Positions 45,379-53,822 of a stretch of 64,000 bases of DNA are shown piece by piece. A model generated the notes under the pieces. That model had not been told where the DNA came from. It searched no databases and saw only the letters and a list, made by a program, of their open reading frames with translations. A program made the position numbers and the translations under genes. Source of the stretch: Novispirillum itersonii (GTDB lineage: Bacteria > Pseudomonadota > Alphaproteobacteria > Rhodospirillales > Rhodospirillaceae); the NCBI RefSeq assembly GCF_014205675.1, contig NZ_JACIIX010000002.1:336550-400549 (forward strand), written 5' to 3'. Position 1 is the first letter of the stretch; every line of letters begins with the position of its first letter.

Positions 45379-46482
45379 ATGCTGTCGCGGCGGGGACTCC
45401 TGAAAGGGCTGATGGCAACCGGGGTGGCTCTGGCGGTGCCGGGGCGGGGGCATGCAGCGGCGGAGGGCGACGATTGGCCGCTGCTGCTCAGCTCCGCCCG
45501 TGGGACGGATGGCCGTGATTATGCGGTCGGCTGGCACCCGGAGGGGGGAATCCTGTGGCGGCAGGCACTTCCGGCCCGGGCGCATGGCCCGGCCCTGTCG
45601 CCGGACCGGCGGACCGCCGCCTTCCCCGGACGCCGTCCCGGCAGCACGGTGCTGCTGGTCGATCCGGAGGATGGCCGGACTCTGGCGCTGTGGCAGGCCC
45701 CGCAGGGGCGCAGCTTTCAGGGCCATGCCGCCTTCACCGCCGATGGGCGGTTGCTGTACACCACCGAAGTCCGGGCCGATGACCGTCTGGAAGACGGGGA
45801 AACCGGGGTGTTGGGGGTGTGGGAGGTTGCCTCGGGCCAACGTCTGGGCGAGGTGCCGACCCATGGCATTGAACCGCATGAAATCCGCCTGATGGCCGAT
45901 GGCCGGACGCTGGTGGTGGCCAACGGTGGGATTCTCACCAGCCCGGATACCCGGCGGATGAAGTTGAATCTCGGGGCGATGGATACCTCCCTCGTCTATC
46001 TCGACGGCGCTGATGGCCGCCTGCTGGAGCAGGTGCGTCCGCCGGAAACGCTGCAACGGGTCAGCCTGCGCCATCTGGCGGAAACCCCGGACGGGGCGGT
46101 GCTGGTGGCCGGGCAGTATCAGGGCAATCCGGCGGATGCGGTGCCCCTGCTGGCCCGGCATCAGCGCGGCCGGGAACTGGACTGGCTGCCGGTGGCTGCC
46201 GAAACGGTGGCTGCGCTGCGGCAGTACTGCGGCAGTATCGTTGCCACGGCGGACGGGGGATTCGTTGTTACCAGCCCTCCGGGTGGGCTGGCCCTGCACG
46301 GTCTGCATAACGGTGGGGTGGAACAGATCCGGCGTCCCGATGTCTGTGGTCTGGCCGTTGACGGGAGGCGGGTGGTGCTGACCACCGGCTATGGTGACGT
46401 GCTCCGGCTTTCTGCGGAGGGGCAGGTGGAGCTTCTGGCGCGGGAAACCGTGCAATGGGACAACCATGCGCTTTTTGCATGA
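45379..46482 (+). CDS. DUF1513 beta-propeller protein, Tat-exported
   Basis: Periplasmic 367-residue protein starting MLSRRGLLKG, a compact twin-arginine signal (R4-R5). The rest is a series of blade-like repeats with HPEGGILW, HAAFTADGRLLYTTE, GIEPHEIRLMADGRTLVVANGG and LRHLAETPDGAVLVAGQ blocks, as in DUF1513. It starts three bases after the imelysin stop and completes the known irpA-cytochrome-imelysin-DUF1513 cassette. Its function is unknown, but its constant context implies periplasmic iron handling. Confidence 0.87.
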   Translation: MLSRRGLLKGLMATGVALAVPGRGHAAAEGDDWPLLLSSARGTDGRDYAVGWHPEGGILWRQALPARAHGPALSPDRRTAAFPGRRPGSTVLLVDPEDGRTLALWQAPQGRSFQGHAAFTADGRLLYTTEVRADDRLEDGETGVLGVWEVASGQRLGEVPTHGIEPHEIRLMADGRTLVVANGGILTSPDTRRMKLNLGAMDTSLVYLDGADGRLLEQVRPPETLQRVSLRHLAETPDGAVLVAGQYQGNPADAVPLLARHQRGRELDWLPVAAETVAALRQYCGSIVATADGGFVVTSPPGGLALHGLHNGGVEQIRRPDVCGLAVDGRRVVLTTGYGDVLRLSAEGQVELLARETVQWDNHALFA

Positions 46483-46690
46483 CGGGGTCGTAAAACCGGG
46501 CCGCAATGGCACTTGTTGCAGGCTGTCTGGGCCGATAGGCTGGAACCTCTTCAGAAACCGGAGCGTTCCCGGCTCAGAGGACGACCGTTTAACGGGTGTG
46601 AACGCTCTCCCTGCTTGAATCAGGAGTTGTGTCTGCGCCGGGCCGGAGTCTGCCGGGCCGGACCACGCTCTTACCGGAGAGGATCCCCCG

Positions 46691-47788
46691 ATGCCGCTGC
46701 CAGCCTTGCCCACCCGCGCCGATCTGACCGGATGGGTGGTAACCGTTGTGGCATCAACCGTGGCGGCGCTGGGGTTTGATCTTCTGGCCCTGCCGGCGGC
46801 CTGGGTCTCCGGACCGATGCTGGCGACGGCGGCGCTGGCCCTGTGCGGGGTGCGGGTGGTGATGCCGCAGCAGCTGCGGCAGCCGGTCCTGCTGCTGCTG
46901 GGCATTGCCATGGGGGCTGCGGTGACGCCTGCGGTGGTGGCGGAATTGCCGCGCTGGCCGTGGACCCTGCTGGGGGTGATTCTGACCCTGCCGCTGGTGA
47001 TGACCGCCCTGATGGGATACTACCGCAAGCTGAGCGGCGCTGACCGGATCACCGCTTTTATGGCCTCGGTCCCCGGCAGCCTTGGGTTTGTTCTGGCGCT
47101 GGCGATTGAGGTTAAGGCTGATGTGCGGCAGGTGGCGCTGGTCCATGCTATCCGCCTGTTCCTGCTGGTGCTGATTCTGCCGGTGGTGGTGACCATGGGC
47201 GGGGCGATGGCCACTGTTGCTCCCGCCGCCGCCCGGCTGTCGCATGATCCGGGGCAGATTGCCGTACTGATCGGGGCATCGTTGGCACTGGGTGGCGTGC
47301 TGCATCTGTGCCGGATGCCGTCGTCGCTGATGGTGGGCGGGATGATCGGCAGTGCGGTGCTGCATGGAACCGGCCTCAGCCATGCCACTCTGCCGCAGCC
47401 GGTTCTGTCCGGCTGCCTGCTGGTGCTGGGGGCGATGATCGGCACCCGCTTCGCCGGGACCCCTCCGCGTCAGCTGTTGCAGATGTTGCCGACGGCGGTC
47501 GGCGGCACCCTGATCGCGGCGGTTCTGGCCACCGGGCTGGCGGCGCTGGTCGGCTGGCTGACCGGTTTTGGCTTCGGGCAGATGGTGATGGCCTATGCCC
47601 CCGGCGGGCTGGAAGCGATGGTGTTTGTGGCAATGGCGCTGGGCTACGATCCAGCCTTTGTCGGCGGGCATCACCTGTTTCGCGTGCTGTTCACCGCTTT
47701 TGCCCTGCCGCTGGTGGTGCGTGTGATGTTTCCTGAATTGCGGACCGGAAAAAAGACCGCCCGGACGGAAGATCCGCCGGGCGGCTGA
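46691..47788 (+). CDS. AbrB-family membrane protein
   Basis: Inner membrane protein of 365 residues with about ten transmembrane segments arranged as two related halves, the AbrB duplication family (older annotations: ammonia monooxygenase). WVSGPMLATAALALCG and SLMVGGMIGSAVLHG are the matching repeat blocks. The family is probably a small-molecule transporter or regulator of one. GGAGAGGA precedes the ATG. The 46483-46690 gap shows only a direct repeat of GCCGGGCCGGA. It converges with pxpA and may be linked functionally to 5-oxoproline use. Confidence 0.8.
   Translation: MPLPALPTRADLTGWVVTVVASTVAALGFDLLALPAAWVSGPMLATAALALCGVRVVMPQQLRQPVLLLLGIAMGAAVTPAVVAELPRWPWTLLGVILTLPLVMTALMGYYRKLSGADRITAFMASVPGSLGFVLALAIEVKADVRQVALVHAIRLFLLVLILPVVVTMGGAMATVAPAAARLSHDPGQIAVLIGASLALGGVLHLCRMPSSLMVGGMIGSAVLHGTGLSHATLPQPVLSGCLLVLGAMIGTRFAGTPPRQLLQMLPTAVGGTLIAAVLATGLAALVGWLTGFGFGQMVMAYAPGGLEAMVFVAMALGYDPAFVGGHHLFRVLFTAFALPLVVRVMFPELRTGKKTARTEDPPGG
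47749..47784 (-). terminator. Terminator for the pxp operon inside the AbrB gene end
   Basis: CCGCCCGG (47757-47764) pairs with CCGGGCGG (47777-47784), with CGGA/TCCG inside. On the minus strand it is followed by TCTTTTTTCC. It overlaps the last codons of the AbrB-family gene. Confidence 0.7.
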
Positions 47789-47871
47789 AGGTGCGTATAG
47801 TCTCAGAAAAGAACACAGATAAAGAACACACATAAACAGGGCGTCAGACGGGGAACACGCTGACGTCCGGG

Positions 47872-47905
47872 CCTGCCCGGTTCCGTTCGCACGGATCCGG
47901 GCAGG
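47872..47905. other. Long stem-loop downstream of pxpA
   Basis: CCTGCCCGG pairs perfectly with CCGGGCAGG, with CCGT/ACGG inside. No T-run adjoins on either strand. It lies between two converging genes and may be a transcript 3'-end structure. Confidence 0.5.
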
Positions 47906-47952
47906 ACTACCGGCCACAGAGGACAGCCGGTAACTGGGGCGCGGAGAAAACC

Positions 47953-48723
47953 TTAACCGCGGAACAGGTCGGGCAGGGCAGCCAGCGTGTGGCCGCGTTC
48001 CAGCAGGGCGGCGCGGATGGCGCGGGCCGAAGCCACCGCTTCCGGGCCGTCTCCATGCAGACAGATGGAGTGGAAGGCGCAGGGCAGAACCGTGCCGCTG
48101 GTGGTGACGATGCCGCCGGCCTCCACCAGTTTCAGCACATGGGCGACGCACTCTTCCGGGTGATGCAGCACCGATCCCGGCAGCTTGCGCGGGGTCAGCT
48201 GACCGTCTTCCTGATAGGTCCGGTCGGCGAACACTTCCAGCGCCACCGTCAGCCCGTCATCAACCCCGGCGGCGGCCAGCGGCGACAGCGCCGGGGCCAG
48301 CAGGATCAGCGACGGATCAAAGCGTTTGATCGACCGGCTGATCACCTCCGACAGGGTGCGGTCGGCACAGGCCATGTTGCTGAGAGCGCCATGGACCTTC
48401 ACATGCGTCATCCGGTGCCCGGCAGCGGCGGCAACCCCGGACAGGGCGGCCATCTGATAGAGCAGGACAGCTTCCAGCTCCGCCGGGGGCAGGGTCATCG
48501 GGCGGCGGCCGAAGCCCTGAAGATCCGGGAAACCGGGATGGGCACCGATGCTGACGCCCCGGTCACGGGCCAGTTCGACGGTGCGCAGCATCACCAGCGG
48601 ATCCCCGGCATGGAAGCCGCAGGCGACATTGGCGCTGTTGACGATTTCCAGCAGGGCGGGATCATCGCCCATGGCCCAGGGACCAAAACTTTCCCCAAGG
48701 TCAGCGTTCAGATTGATCTGCAT
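47953..48723 (-). CDS. pxpA: 5-oxoprolinase subunit A
   Basis: LamB/YcsF family protein of 256 residues, catalytic partner of PxpBC in ATP-dependent opening of 5-oxoproline (pyroglutamate) to glutamate. It begins MQINLNADLGESFGPW, the family signature, with ACGFHAGDP, GAHPGFPD and HVKVHGALSN following. It is the last gene of the operon, 38 bases after pxpC. 5-Oxoproline forms spontaneously from glutamine and glutamate, so the system serves both damage disposal and nutrient use. Confidence 0.95.
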   Translation of the reverse strand: MQINLNADLGESFGPWAMGDDPALLEIVNSANVACGFHAGDPLVMLRTVELARDRGVSIGAHPGFPDLQGFGRRPMTLPPAELEAVLLYQMAALSGVAAAAGHRMTHVKVHGALSNMACADRTLSEVISRSIKRFDPSLILLAPALSPLAAAGVDDGLTVALEVFADRTYQEDGQLTPRKLPGSVLHHPEECVAHVLKLVEAGGIVTTSGTVLPCAFHSICLHGDGPEAVASARAIRAALLERGHTLAALPDLFRG

Positions 48724-48761
48724 GACGGAGTCCTTCCTTAAAAAGGGAAACAGGCCGCGCC

Positions 48762-49844
48762 TTATTCATCATAAAGGTGGCCGGGGAAATGGTCGGCCAG
48801 CCTCATATCGACCATCCCGTCGACCAGATTGGTGCTGTACAGGGCGTCCAGATCAATCTCGCCGGGGCGGCGTTCCGGGGCAATGGTGGCAATGGCGGCA
48901 TCCAGCCGGGTCCGCAGGGCCCGGGCGGCGCGTTCTGCCTCCTCCACCGTCACCAGCGTGAAGGTGATACTGTCGCCCGGCACCCGGTTGGCCAGACGCG
49001 GCAGGTCAGCGCTGATCACCGTCGCAATCTTCGGGTAGCCGCCGGTGGTCTGGGCATCGGCCATCAGGATGATTGGCAGGCCGGAACCGGGAACCTGCAT
49101 CGCCCCCGGGGCAATCCCGTCGGAAATGATGTCGCTGCCCTTGGCCGGGTCGTGCTTCAGCGGCGTACCTTCCAGACGGAACCCCATGCGGTCGGCCTCG
49201 CGGCTGACGGTAAAGGGGGTGGAGGTCAGGGTCTGATAGGCTTCGGCGGTGAAATACTCTTCCTGCGGCCCGGCAACCACCCGGATCGGCCCGTCACCAA
49301 GGTCAAACCCTTCCGGCAGGGACAGGGACTGGCGCGGCAGTTCTTCCGTCAGCGGCAGCAGCGGCAGGGCGTCCCCGGCCTGAAGCGGGCGGCCATTGAA
49401 ACCGCCGAACCCGGCCTTGATCTGGGTGGAACGGCTGCCGAGCACCTCCGGCACCGCCACCCCGCCATCAACGGCGATCACACCGACTCCGCCCCGCTCC
49501 GGGGCCGCCAGTTTCAGGGTTTCGCCGTCCGACAGCGTAAAGGCGGTCCATGGCCGGACCTCGCGACGGTTTTCCGGGTCGTCCGCAGCCAGAATATGGC
49601 CGCAGAGGGTGCCGGACAGGGCAATCCGCACCGGTCCGCCGCTGGCCCGCAGGGTTGGGCAGGTCAGCCGGACCTCGATCACCGCCACCGTTTCCGGGTT
49701 GCCCAGCAGGGCATTGGTCAGGATCAGGGCGGTGCGGTCAAGGCATCCCGCTACCGGGACGCCAAGGGCCCGGCTGCGGATGGCGCCGCCATCCTGAATC
49801 AGCGACAGGGCACCGGGACTGACAATCTGAAGGGACCGGCTCAT
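48762..49844 (-). CDS. pxpC: 5-oxoprolinase subunit C
   Basis: KipA/biotin-dependent carboxyltransferase-like protein of 360 residues. Typical blocks are SLIQDGGAIRSRALGVPVAG, FGGFNGRPLQAGD, ADRMGFRLEG and ILMADAQTTGGYPKIATVI. It overlaps pxpB by four bases, so the subunits are co-translated, and binds PxpB. Despite the family name no biotin carrier gene is present, which fits PxpC rather than a urea or acyl carboxylase. Confidence 0.93.
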   Translation of the reverse strand: MSRSLQIVSPGALSLIQDGGAIRSRALGVPVAGCLDRTALILTNALLGNPETVAVIEVRLTCPTLRASGGPVRIALSGTLCGHILAADDPENRREVRPWTAFTLSDGETLKLAAPERGGVGVIAVDGGVAVPEVLGSRSTQIKAGFGGFNGRPLQAGDALPLLPLTEELPRQSLSLPEGFDLGDGPIRVVAGPQEEYFTAEAYQTLTSTPFTVSREADRMGFRLEGTPLKHDPAKGSDIISDGIAPGAMQVPGSGLPIILMADAQTTGGYPKIATVISADLPRLANRVPGDSITFTLVTVEEAERAARALRTRLDAAIATIAPERRPGEIDLDALYSTNLVDGMVDMRLADHFPGHLYDE

Positions 49845-50596
49845 GGGGTGTCTCCCGCCTGACGGAACTGGGTCAGGTCAAGGGTTCCGGCCGCAGCGGC
49901 GGCGGCGAAACGGTCGTAGTCTTCCCGCCCGACGGCGCGGAACCGGACACGGTCCCCGGCGGACAGCAGGGCCGGGGCGGCGCGGGTGCTGTCAAACAGC
50001 GGCACCGGGCAACGGCCGAGCAGATGCCAGCCGCCGGGGCTTTCCCACGGATAGATGGCCGTCATGCCAAGGGCAATCGACACCGATCCGGCGGGCACGC
50101 GGGTGCGCGGACTGGTCCGGCGCGGCAGGCGCAGCGAGGCGTCAATGTCACCCATGAACGGGAAGCCGGGCAGGAAACCGATACAATAGACGGAATAGAC
50201 CGGGGCCAGATGGCGCTCGATCACCTGATCCGGGCGCAGACCGGTGCGGGTCGCCACATCTTCCAGATCGGGGGCAAAATCACCATCATGGCAGACCGGC
50301 AGGCTCCACAGGGTGCCGGTCAGGCTGGCGACCGGCTCCGTGCGCTCCAGCAGGGCGAGAACGGTCTTCAACACCGTTGCCCGGTCGGACAGCAGCGGGT
50401 CATGATGAACGGTCACGGACCGGAACGCCGCCGCAACTTCGGTGACGCCGGGCAGCTGGCCTTCGGCAATCGCGGCGTTGAGAACGGAGGTGGCGGTGTG
50501 GACCCGGCGGGCGGCGTCTTCCCCGACGGCAGGTGCCAGATCCAGGGTAAAAGCCGTATCGGCAAGGGGACGGATAGCCTCGATTTCCACCGGCAT
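49841..50596 (-). CDS. pxpB: 5-oxoprolinase subunit B
   Basis: KipI-like protein of 251 residues, first gene of the pxpBCA operon. The conserved PVCHDGDFAPDLEDVATRTGL block and the YCIGFLPGFPFMGDID and PRTRVPAGSVSIALGMTAIYPWESPGGWHLLGR blocks identify the family. AGGGAG lies just before the ATG. It is divergent from the TRAP operon across 249 bases containing the palindrome at 50754-50774. Confidence 0.93.
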   Translation of the reverse strand: MPVEIEAIRPLADTAFTLDLAPAVGEDAARRVHTATSVLNAAIAEGQLPGVTEVAAAFRSVTVHHDPLLSDRATVLKTVLALLERTEPVASLTGTLWSLPVCHDGDFAPDLEDVATRTGLRPDQVIERHLAPVYSVYCIGFLPGFPFMGDIDASLRLPRRTSPRTRVPAGSVSIALGMTAIYPWESPGGWHLLGRCPVPLFDSTRAAPALLSAGDRVRFRAVGREDYDRFAAAAAAGTLDLTQFRQAGDTP

Positions 50597-50753
50597 GACT
50601 CCCTGTTCAGTATCGCAGTGGTGTGGTGAGGAATGACGGAGCGAGAGCAGTTTTCTTTACTGAATCCGTGGTTTACCGGCATTCTTGCGGCCGTGGAAAC
50701 CTGTCCGGACTGATCGGTTATAGGCTCTGTTTCCTGCAAGCGTTCTAACAAAA

Positions 50754-50774
50754 ACGTTGACAAGTTGTCAACGT
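50754..50774. promoter_or_regulatory. Perfect 21-bp palindromic operator between pxpB and TRAP genes
   Basis: ACGTTGACAA, one central G, then the exact reverse complement of the arm. It lies between the two divergent operons, about 70 bases before dctP and 160 from pxpB. It contains a TTGACA hexamer at 50757-50762, so a bound protein would cover a likely -35 element. The regulator is not obvious; a GntR- or MarR-type protein fits the length and symmetry. Confidence 0.72.
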
Positions 50775-50845
50775 AATGATGACATCTTTTCGTCACTTGC
50801 GCACACAATCCAACTTTCAAAATTTAAACACAGGGAGCACCCGTG

Positions 50846-51820
50846 ATGCTGCAACTGCGTGGAATCCTGCTGTCTGCCGGTCTGGCTGTCAGCCTGTCCG
50901 TTCCGGCTCTGGCCGCTGATAAGTGGGACATGCCGACCCCTTATCCGGATTCGACTTTCCATACCGCCAATATCCGTGAATTCGCCAAGGATGTGGAACA
51001 GGCCACCGGCGGCAAGCTGGTGATCAACGTTCACTCCGCCGGGTCGCTGATCAAGCATCCGGAAATCAAGAATGCCGTCCGCAGCGGTCAGGCGCAGGCC
51101 GGGGAATTCTTCCTCTCCACGCTGGGCAATGAAAACCCGATCTTCGAAGCCGATGCGGTGCCGTTCCTCGCCACCAGCTACACGCAGGCCAACAGCCTGT
51201 GGCAGGCCTCGCGCCCGATGATCGAGAAGGAACTCGGCAAGCAGCGCCTGAAGGTGCTGTACGCCGTGGCGTGGCCGCCGCAGGGCCTGTACACCAAGAC
51301 CGAAGTCAAGGTTCCGGGGGATTTCAAGGGCATGAAAATGCGCTCGAACAACCCGATGACCGAACGTCTCGCCACCCTGCTGGGCGGCGTGCCGACTCAG
51401 GTGCAGGTGCCGGATATTCCGCAGGCCTTCGCCACCGGTCAGGTGGAAGCGATGATCACCTCGCCGTCCACCGGCGTCGGCTCCAAAGCGTGGGACTTCG
51501 TGAAGAACTATTATGATGTGGCGGCGTGGGTGCCGAAGAACATCGTGGTGGTCAATGCCAAGGCCTTTGATGCCCTGCCGGCTGATGTGCAGAAGGCGGT
51601 GACCGATGCCGCTGCCCGTGCCGAAAAGCGCGGCTGGGACATGAGCCTCGCCGAAGCCTCCTCGATGACCGCCGAGCTTGAGAAGAACGGCATGGCGGTC
51701 CGCGAAGCCTCGCCGGAAGTGACCGCGGCGCTGTTGCAGGCCGGTGACAAGCTGGTGAAGGAATGGAGCGCCATGGCCGGTGCCGATGGTGAAGCCATCC
51801 TGAAGGCCTACAAGAAGTAA
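50846..51820 (+). CDS. dctP: TRAP transporter solute-binding protein
   Basis: Periplasmic binding protein of 324 residues with a Sec signal (cleavage at ALA-A, about 23). The mature protein shows the DctP order: STFHTANIREFAKDVEQATGGKL, GQAQAGEFFLS, and GMKMRSNNPMTERLATLLGGVPTQVQ, whose arginine region normally binds the substrate carboxylate. ATG 50846 has AGGGAG eight bases upstream. Placement beside pxpBCA suggests 5-oxoproline as ligand; Bordetella DctP proteins with that ligand are known. The ligand here is inferred. Confidence 0.92.
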   Translation: MLQLRGILLSAGLAVSLSVPALAADKWDMPTPYPDSTFHTANIREFAKDVEQATGGKLVINVHSAGSLIKHPEIKNAVRSGQAQAGEFFLSTLGNENPIFEADAVPFLATSYTQANSLWQASRPMIEKELGKQRLKVLYAVAWPPQGLYTKTEVKVPGDFKGMKMRSNNPMTERLATLLGGVPTQVQVPDIPQAFATGQVEAMITSPSTGVGSKAWDFVKNYYDVAAWVPKNIVVVNAKAFDALPADVQKAVTDAAARAEKRGWDMSLAEASSMTAELEKNGMAVREASPEVTAALLQAGDKLVKEWSAMAGADGEAILKAYKK

Positions 51821-51902
51821 GGTCTGCGATCCGGGCGGAGCGGTGATTTTGGGCATCTCTCCGCCCGTTTTGTATCTACCTCATGCCGGAGGGCTTTCCC
51901 CC

Positions 51903-52445
51903 ATGCGCCGGACTCTGGACGGTCTTTATGCAGGAAGCGGGCTGGTTGCCGCCCTGTGCCTGTGTGTCATCTTTGGTCTGATTCTGTTGCAGGTCATCGC
52001 CAACTGTATTGATTTTATTGCCAAGCTGACCACCGGGACCGCCTATGGCCTGTCGATTCCCGGGTATACCGATTTCAGCGGCTTCTTTCTGGTCGGGGCC
52101 TCGTTCCTCGCTCTGGCCTCCACCTTCCGGGCCGGTGGACATATCCGCGTCTCGCTGATCCTTCAGGCTTTGCCGTTGTGGCTGCGCCGCTGGGCCAATG
52201 TGCTGTGCGCGGTGATTGCGGTCGGGTTGACCCTGTTCACCACCTGGCATGCATGGGAGCTGGTGCGCGACAGTCTGGAATTCGGCGACGTCTCCGGCGG
52301 GATGATCCCGGTGAAGCTGTGGATTCCGCAGGCGGTGATGGCGCTGGGGACCACCATTCTCGGGGTTGCCGTGGTGGATTCCCTGATTGCCGGTCTGCTG
52401 GGCACGGCGGATCCGGCCCTTGATTCCCTCGAAGGAGGTGAATGA
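51903..52445 (+). CDS. dctQ: TRAP transporter small membrane subunit
   Basis: Inner membrane protein of 180 residues with four transmembrane segments (about 13-35, 52-75, 95-118 and 140-163), the DctQ size and topology. The ATG at 51903 (MRRTLDGLYAGSG) has GGAGGG upstream; an earlier frame-open start at 51843 lies right after dctP and is less likely. It is adjacent to dctM, whose ATG follows one base after the stop. Confidence 0.9.
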   Translation: MRRTLDGLYAGSGLVAALCLCVIFGLILLQVIANCIDFIAKLTTGTAYGLSIPGYTDFSGFFLVGASFLALASTFRAGGHIRVSLILQALPLWLRRWANVLCAVIAVGLTLFTTWHAWELVRDSLEFGDVSGGMIPVKLWIPQAVMALGTTILGVAVVDSLIAGLLGTADPALDSLEGGE

Positions 52446-52446
52446 G

Positions 52447-53748
52447 ATGTCGGAAATGCTTCTTGCCGCGATCATCTCTCTGGTCGCCCTGTTTGGGTTC
52501 CTCGGTCTGGGGACGTGGGTGGCGTTTTCGCTGCTGGGTGTCGGGGCCGTCTGTATGGCGCTGTTCTCCAACGCGCCGCTGGGCACCAGTCTGGCCTCTA
52601 CCCTGTGGGGCGGGGCCAACCAGTGGTCTCTGGCCTCGCTGCCGCTGTTCCTGTGGATGGGGGAAATCCTGTTCCGGTCCCGCCTGTCCAGCGACATGTT
52701 CGCCGGTCTGGCCCCGTGGATGACCCGCCTGCCGGGGCGTCTGCTGCATGTCAACGTGTTCGGCTGCGGCATCTTTGCCGCGGTGTCCGGTTCCTCCGCT
52801 GCCACCGCCGCCACCATTGGCAAGATCTCCCTGCCGGAACTGCTGAAGCGCGGCTACCCGGAAAACATGGTGCTGGGGACTCTGGCCGGGTCGGCCACCC
52901 TTGGCCTGCTGATTCCGCCGTCGATCATCATGATCGTCTACGGTGTCGCCACCGACCAGTCGATTGCCCGTCTGTTCATGGCCGGGGTGATCCCCGGGCT
53001 GCTGCTGCTGGCCCTGTTCGTCGGCTATGTGGTGGTGTGGTCGCTGATCAACCGTCACCGCCTGCCGCAGGAAGATGCGGTGCCGGTGACCTGGGCCGAC
53101 CGCATTCTGGCGATCAAGCGGCTGGGGCCGGTGTTCATCCTGATCGGCGGGGTGATCGGGTCGATCTACAGCGGGATTGCCTCGCCGACCGATGCCGCCG
53201 CCGTCGGGGTTGCCATCGCGCTGGTTCTGGCCCGGGTCTCCGGGGATCTCAACTGGAAGACCTTCAAGGCGGGCCTGACCGGTGCCACCCAGATGTCGTG
53301 CATGATTGCCTTCATTCTGGCCGGTGCCAACTTCCTGACCACCGCCATGGGTTACACCGGTATTCCCGCCGGACTGGCGCAGTGGGTGGCCGAGCTGCAT
53401 CTGTCCCCCTATGCCCTGCTGGCGGCCCTGACCGTTCTGTTCATCATCCTCGGCTGCTTCCTTGACGGGATTTCGATGGTGGTGCTGACCACCTCGGTGA
53501 TCCTGCCGATGGTGCTGGCCGCCGGAATTGATCCGATCTGGTTTGGCATCTATCTGGTGTTCGTGGTGGAAATGGCCCAGATCACGCCGCCGGTCGGCTT
53601 CAACCTGTTCGTCATCCAGTCCCTGACCAACCGCAACATCTTTACGATCGCGATGGCGACCCTGCCGTTCTTCCTGATCATGGCGGGGGCGCTTGTGCTG
53701 ATTACCATTATCCCCGACATTGCCCTGTGGCTGCCTAACCAGATGTAA
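52447..53748 (+). CDS. dctM: TRAP transporter large permease subunit
   Basis: Inner membrane sodium-coupled permease of 433 residues with about 12 hydrophobic segments. The DctM signature stretches are present: GCGIFAAVSGSSAATAATIGKI, SLP-ELLKRGYP, GLLIPPSIIMIVYG and, near the end, MAQITPPVGFNLFVIQ. GGAGGTGA lies six bases before ATG 52447 and overlaps the dctQ end, so the subunits are co-translated. With DctP and DctQ it forms a complete importer. Confidence 0.95.
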   Translation: MSEMLLAAIISLVALFGFLGLGTWVAFSLLGVGAVCMALFSNAPLGTSLASTLWGGANQWSLASLPLFLWMGEILFRSRLSSDMFAGLAPWMTRLPGRLLHVNVFGCGIFAAVSGSSAATAATIGKISLPELLKRGYPENMVLGTLAGSATLGLLIPPSIIMIVYGVATDQSIARLFMAGVIPGLLLLALFVGYVVVWSLINRHRLPQEDAVPVTWADRILAIKRLGPVFILIGGVIGSIYSGIASPTDAAAVGVAIALVLARVSGDLNWKTFKAGLTGATQMSCMIAFILAGANFLTTAMGYTGIPAGLAQWVAELHLSPYALLAALTVLFIILGCFLDGISMVVLTTSVILPMVLAAGIDPIWFGIYLVFVVEMAQITPPVGFNLFVIQSLTNRNIFTIAMATLPFFLIMAGALVLITIIPDIALWLPNQM

Positions 53749-53757
53749 CTGTCTGGC

Positions 53758-53772
53758 GCGCAACCATTGCGC
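53758..53772. promoter_or_regulatory. Palindrome before the MarR-like gene
   Basis: GCGCAA-CCA-TTGCGC is a 6-3-6 inverted repeat in the 74-base gap between dctM and the MarR-like regulator. It could be an autoregulatory site or a small hairpin. Confidence 0.35.
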
Positions 53773-53822
53773 TGTCCGTGTGGCGGTGCTGTAATCGGGG
53801 CCAGATCTGACAGGAGAGACCC

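Noticed and set aside
45172-46911. 579-codon minus-strand open frame over the DUF1513 gene and its flank
   Set aside because: It is Pro/Arg/Gln-rich shadow sequence. The plus-strand Tat-exported propeller protein explains the region.
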